Position numbers and translations under genes: made by a program. The notes under the pieces are model-generated. The model saw nothing but the letters and a program-made list of their open reading frames with translations, searched no databases and was not told the origin of the DNA. A DNA stretch of 64,000 nt, taken from Tridacna crocea (Eukaryota > Mollusca > Bivalvia > Cardiida > Cardiidae). Numbering within the stretch: the stretch's first letter is position 1; every line of letters starts with the position of its first letter. Where the stretch lies: the NCBI GenBank assembly GCA_943736015.1, contig OX031068.1:27970296-28034295 (forward strand). The letters run 5' to 3'. Of the stretch, positions 55,201 to 61,200 are shown in pieces.

Positions 55201-58200
55201 CGTTTTCTTGTGTGATCAAAAAGCAGAAAATAGCAATAAAACGTTTTACCAAACAATCCCGTGTGTTTACTCATAAGGTGAAAAGGCCGACTCGCTGACC
55301 TTTTGCAGAAAGTGTAGATCAAAATCAGACTGCACAGAATGTGAAGATACTTTTCTCTAAGAAATAAGTTTGAAATAACATCTATTATTTGGGTTATAAC
55401 TCTTGGCTTTTTAACTTTTTACCTCAATCCTGAGGTAAAGCCCTTTGAAAACATTGTTGGGATTGGAGAAAATCCTGGTAACAAGTGTTTTCTCCTATAT
55501 TCCCACAATGTACCTTTTTATGAACAAATTACATTTTGATACATACTTATTTTTTGTACAGAAGCTTTCATTTTAAACTTCTATGAAAATTTTGTCTTGT
55601 AGTAAGATATTAACCCATTATCACACATTATCGCGACTTTTGATGACCCTGGGAAAGAAGCCTATTGAAAACATTGAGGGAAAAGGAGAAAATGCTGGTA
55701 ACAAGCATTTTCTCCTTTTCCCACAATGTTTTTTACCCTTCCAAAATAAAAATTCAATGATTTTGTTATTATTTTGTTGTCTGCAAATGCTTTCATGTCG
55801 GACTAGTCCAACATTTTGTCATTTGGTAAAGAGTTAAGTTTACTGAGATTGGTATATTCTACTATAAATTTCACTCCAATCTGCCAAATCCCTGTAACTT
55901 AGTCCATAGCATACAGGACTAGAGAACAGACTAGCAACATTGCTGGTTTGATTTTCATCTTTGCCAATTTCTTTCTGCGAATTGATGATAGTCATTGAGA
56001 CAAAATTCAATTATTTCTCGTAATCATTCAGACAAAATTCAATTATTTCTCACAGCTGACCATTGTTTAGACAGTGGCTATTTGGAAAAGCAGCCAGTGG
56101 CTTGGAAATGATATTTTGCAGAGTACTGTTAAAAGAAACTCCAGGAAAGCATGGATAGATTGGACAGTGATTGAACTAAAATCATGTTGAAAATGGTGCT
56201 AAACACCATACAATCAATTAACCCTTTACCAAACAATGCCTGGTTTTTACGACCCTGAGCATGGATAGATTGGACAGTGGTAGAACTGAAATCATGTTGA
56301 AAATGGTGCTAAACGCCATACAATCAATTAACCCTTTACCAAACAATGCCTGGTTTTTATGACCCTGAGATAGATGCTTTTTGAAAAAATTGTTGGAAAA
56401 GGAGAAAATGCTGGTTACCAGTATTTTCTCATTTTCCCACAATGTTTTCTGCCCTCCTGGAAACAAATTTCAATGTTCGGATTATGTTTATTTTGCAATC
56501 TGCAAATTAATGCTTTCAGTTTACACAAGTCTAAAATTTTGTTATGTTTGGTCAAAGTTAACTCTTTACCAAACAACAAAAAATTGGACTGGTCCAAATT
56601 CAAAGGATTTGCAGATGACACAACTGTTAAATAATGATTTTTGTCTTGAATGGGGAAGAAAACATTCTGGGAAAAGGAGAAAATGCTGGTACCAGTACTT
56701 TCTCCTTTTTCCACAATGTATTTAAAATGTTTCTTTTACAGAGGTGTTATACGAGTCATGATCGTGTGGTAGAGAGCTAACCCATTACCAGACAATCCCT
56801 ACTTTTGACGACCCTGGAAAAAAAGCCTTTTGAAAACATTGTGGGAAAAGGAGAAAATGCTGGTAACCAGCATTTTCTCCTTTTCCCACAATGTTTTCTA
56901 CCCTTCACAAAACCAATTTCAAATTTTCAGTCACTTTTATTTTGTCGTCTGCAAATGCTTTCAATTTGGACAAACCTAAAATATTGTCGTTTGGTAATGG
57001 GTTAAACCCCTGAATCTCTACATTATGTCCAAACATCCCCATTCTTACTGCTACCTTATTTTTCTTCTTTCAGGCTAAGGCATATGGCTCTGTACTCTGG
57101 GAGAAGGTCGTGGGACATCTGAACCTCCTGGAAGCGGACTATTTTGATCTCGAGTATAAGGATTCCAAAGGCCTAAAGGTATATATAATGACGGCTGTGT
57201 GCTCAGTATTGTTTGTACTACATAATAATTGATGCTTTCCATCTTTTTACCCTTCTAATGCCATGGGTAAAATTGGGCTTTTAAGTCTTTACCAAATGAC
57301 AAAAGTATAGACTGGTCCAAATTGAAAGCATTTACAGATGACAAAATAAAGGTTACTGAAAAAATGAAATTTAGTTTTTCAAAAGGTTAGAAAACACTGT
57401 GGTAAAAGGAGAAAATGCTTTCTCACAGGGGCTCATCACATGACCTTGTGCTGAAGGGAGAATTGGAAAATTAAACGAGACTTACCTGTAAGTTGAATTT
57501 CAATTCTCAGAAGCACAAGGTCACAGTGATGAGCTTATGCTCCCACCCGTTTTACCCACCCTTTCTCCACAATGTTTGTCAAAGCTTTTATCTCCAGGGT
57601 TGTTAAAATACAGGATTGTGTGGTTTAGATTGGAGACCAAACATCCCAATACCAGTGTTTACCTTTTACTAAACAACAAAATTTCAGACTGGTCCAAATT
57701 AAAAGCATTAATTTTGCAGATGACAATTAATGCCAATCAAAAATTGAAATTTGTTCTTGGAGGCTAGAAAACGTGGGAAAAGTAGAAAATGCTGGTTACC
57801 AGCATTTTCTCCTTTTCCCACAATGTTTTCAAAAGGTGTCTTTCTCAGGGTCATGAGAACCAGTTATTGCTTTGTTAAGGGTTAAATTATGTTCAACTTC
57901 CAGAAACACTCTGTAAGCTATCATTATTATGGTGTTTGCCATTAATCAATGACATTCTAGGGCTCCTTATTTCTTTACCGATGGATAGAATTCCACACAT
58001 TATCTAAAGTGAAAATGTTTGCAGACAAAAAAATAAACATGTCTTAAATTATAAGATTTGCTTTTGAACGGATAGAAAACATTGTTGGAAAGGGAAATGA
58101 TGCCACTTAACCCATTAACACACAATCTCCACTTTTGACGACCCTGAGAAAGAAGCCTTTAGAAAGCATTGTGGGTAAAGGAGAAAATGCTGGTAACCAG

Positions 58201-61200
58201 CATTTTCTCCTTTTCCCACAATGTTTTCTATTCTTCACAAAAACAAATTTCATATTTTCAGTCAGTTTCATTTTGTCATCTGCAAATAGACAAGCCTAAA
58301 ACATTGTCGTTTGGTAATGAGTTAATAGAATTTTCACAATTTCTAACAATGTTTTCAAAAGCTTTCTTCCCCAAGGTCGTTAATATTTTGAATGATGCTG
58401 TAAAGGGTTAACCTCTTACCCTCATTCAAGAGCCCCTTTTAACTTCTGGAAAATTCCTTATTTGACCCATCCCTCTAGTAAATGCTACACTAACGTTGAT
58501 CTAACTGAAAGTGGACTGAGCTCATGGTCAATCTGTCAAGTTAAAAGAATTTACTTGAAAACAAATTGATATTACTAAACTGATATAAATGATAATACAA
58601 ATCTACATCTTCAGCTTTGCTTTGGAAGCTGTCAAACAAGAGGAGTCCAAATGTCCTGACCAATCAGTCTAAGAGACAAAAAGAGAAAACTTAAAACCGA
58701 TCTTGATGAATTGAAAATTGAAGTTGATAAAAAACCAAGTCTTGCTATTTCAGAGGCAATTTTTTTACAGGGAAACATGCTTGTCAATCAGTGTAGATGA
58801 AAAATCTGCATTCTATGCAGTCTGATCTTGATCTACACTGTCTTAGCAGCGTAAGTGTGGAGGAAAGAAAAACACTTTTTTTTATAATTTGAATTATTAA
58901 AATACATGTATTACATTATTACAAGAAGCAGTAACTTTAGATAAACAAACTATGTCATCATGGCCCTATAAATTACAGTAATTCTTTTACACAGAAAAAC
59001 TTGAAAATTATTGCGAACTTTCTTGTAGAATTGGCTGGACAGGGAAAAGGCCATTATGAAGCAGTTGCCATTTGCTGATGCTGAAATTCAATTTTTGGTC
59101 AAGTTTTATACGCCAGACCCAGCTCTGTTAGAGGAAGAGTTAACAAGGTTAGTTTTGTGTTTACCCTTATGTTGGATTGCCAAACAATCCAGGCAAACAA
59201 ACCATTTGAAAACAGTGTTGGAAAGTGAGAAAATGCTGTAACCAGCATTTTTGTCCTTTTCCCAAGATGTTTTTATCCTTTTAGCTCCAAATGCCATCAT
59301 TTCAGCCGTATTTGCAGATGCTTTCAGTTCGGACCGGTCTAAATATGTGATTTGATAAAGGGCTTAACAACGCCTTGGACAGTTCTATAATGTATTTGTA
59401 GTCTAATTCTCAAGAATTTTGGAATTTTCAAAACATATGTTTTCTGATTGGTTTATCCAATCAGGAATTGTTATACTTCTTGAGAGTTTGACTTAGCGTG
59501 GTATTGAGAATGGCTGGTGAACACAATATTCCTATGCTTTATCATCCAGTCCAAGGTTATATTACCTTAGTTACTGCTAACTTAACCATGGTCTATATTC
59601 ACCAACCATTCTTAAAAACATTCTTTGTCTTGTTCTTTAAAGGTGGGTATTTAGAATTTTTACATCTCACCAAATTAAAAAATATATATATCACTGAAAT
59701 TCATTTGAAAAAATAATTCAAATCATCAATAATTAAGATTCATAAAATTACAAAAAAAAAATTGTTGGTATTCCCTTAAAAGGCTATGTAGCCTCTTAAG
59801 CTATTTTTAGATTTCGCGCCTAAAATCAATAAAGCATTGTGGGAATATCAAGTGACTTGCACGTGACTTATAACGCTTAAATTCCCTATCATAACAAACA
59901 TGTAATAATTATTTTCCATTATGTCTTCTTTGGACCCTATATTTGAAGCTTCTTTTGTGTATTCCTGTAAGTAAATGAACGAATTGATCATCTAAAAATA
60001 GAATGTGTCTCCTGTTGTTGTCAACCTGGGCCGTAGTAAATCTCAAATATCTCAAGTTGTCGGACGGATTTCGACTACTGGGGTTTTATGAATGAAAATT
60101 TAAAGGAGTATAAGGATGATTATTTTTGCAATTTTGTAAAATTTTCGTCCCAAAATCTGAAGGGCCACCTTTAAGATTATATAACTGTGAAAGTAACAGA
60201 ACTTCTGATTGGCTAAACCATTTGGTTTAGCCAATCAGAAGTTTTGTTACTTTTACACTGACAAAATTCTGAAGAATAAGCCTTAGAATGTTCTTAAGAA
60301 TTGTTTGTGAATAGGGACCCAGATGACACAATTTAAGACTGGTCCAAATTCAAATCATTTGCAGATGACAATTCTTTCCCAAATGATTGGATATGTATAG
60401 GAAAGAGTGAAAACATCATTGGGAAAGAGGAAATCACCTAGTGACCAGTTTTTCTCATGTGCCCCACAATATTTTCAAGAGCCTTCTTTCTCAAGGTCCT
60501 TAGAATTCAGGACTGTGTGGTATAGATTTAACTCTGTAACAAATGATTGTGTAGTATTCAAAGAGTTTTCAGATGACAAGTTTATTCTTTGTCAAATGGT
60601 GGGATTTGTCTGAATTGATTGCTAATATTGTGGGAAAAGAGTAATATGCTGGTTACCAGAATGTTCTCCTTTTCCCTAAATGTTTTTAAAAGCTTTTTTT
60701 CACTAGGTCCAAAACTTGGGATTGTACGATAAAGGGTTAAAAGCAAATGATGTTATAGAGCATCATACGATGATTGAACCTAAGTTCATACTTAAGAATT
60801 AACCTTCCACATATTATGTTGACCCATAGAAAACACCTCAGAATTTTTTTAGAAAAAACTGGGGAAAAATGCAGGAGCTGGTCAATGATATAAGGGGAAA
60901 AAGTAGCTGTGTGTTAATTATAATGTCTTGTAGCTAGAAACAGGGTAATCGTATTTAAGGGGTTTTCCCTGGTCACTTTACCCAAACAAAATGGCTGAAT
61001 AATTGATGAGGTTTCACATGTTGATTGCTTTATATCTGTCAGAATTATTGCCAGGATTTGTTACAGCCCATCTATTGTAGGAAATTAATTCTGTACCAGA
61101 GGAAAAAACATTAGAGTTTAACATATTGAAACTATTTGCAGACAATACATTAATTGTAGAAAACATTATGGGAAAACAAGACAAGGCTAGTAACTAGCAT

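Noticed and set aside
14297-57005. A recurrent ~65-90 aa 'protein family' with [21 protein letters not shown] in many open frames on both strands
   Set aside because: It is the translation of the TH hairpin, which reads alike in both directions because it is a palindrome. Frames start and stop in element flanks, many copies are broken, and no domain is recognisable.
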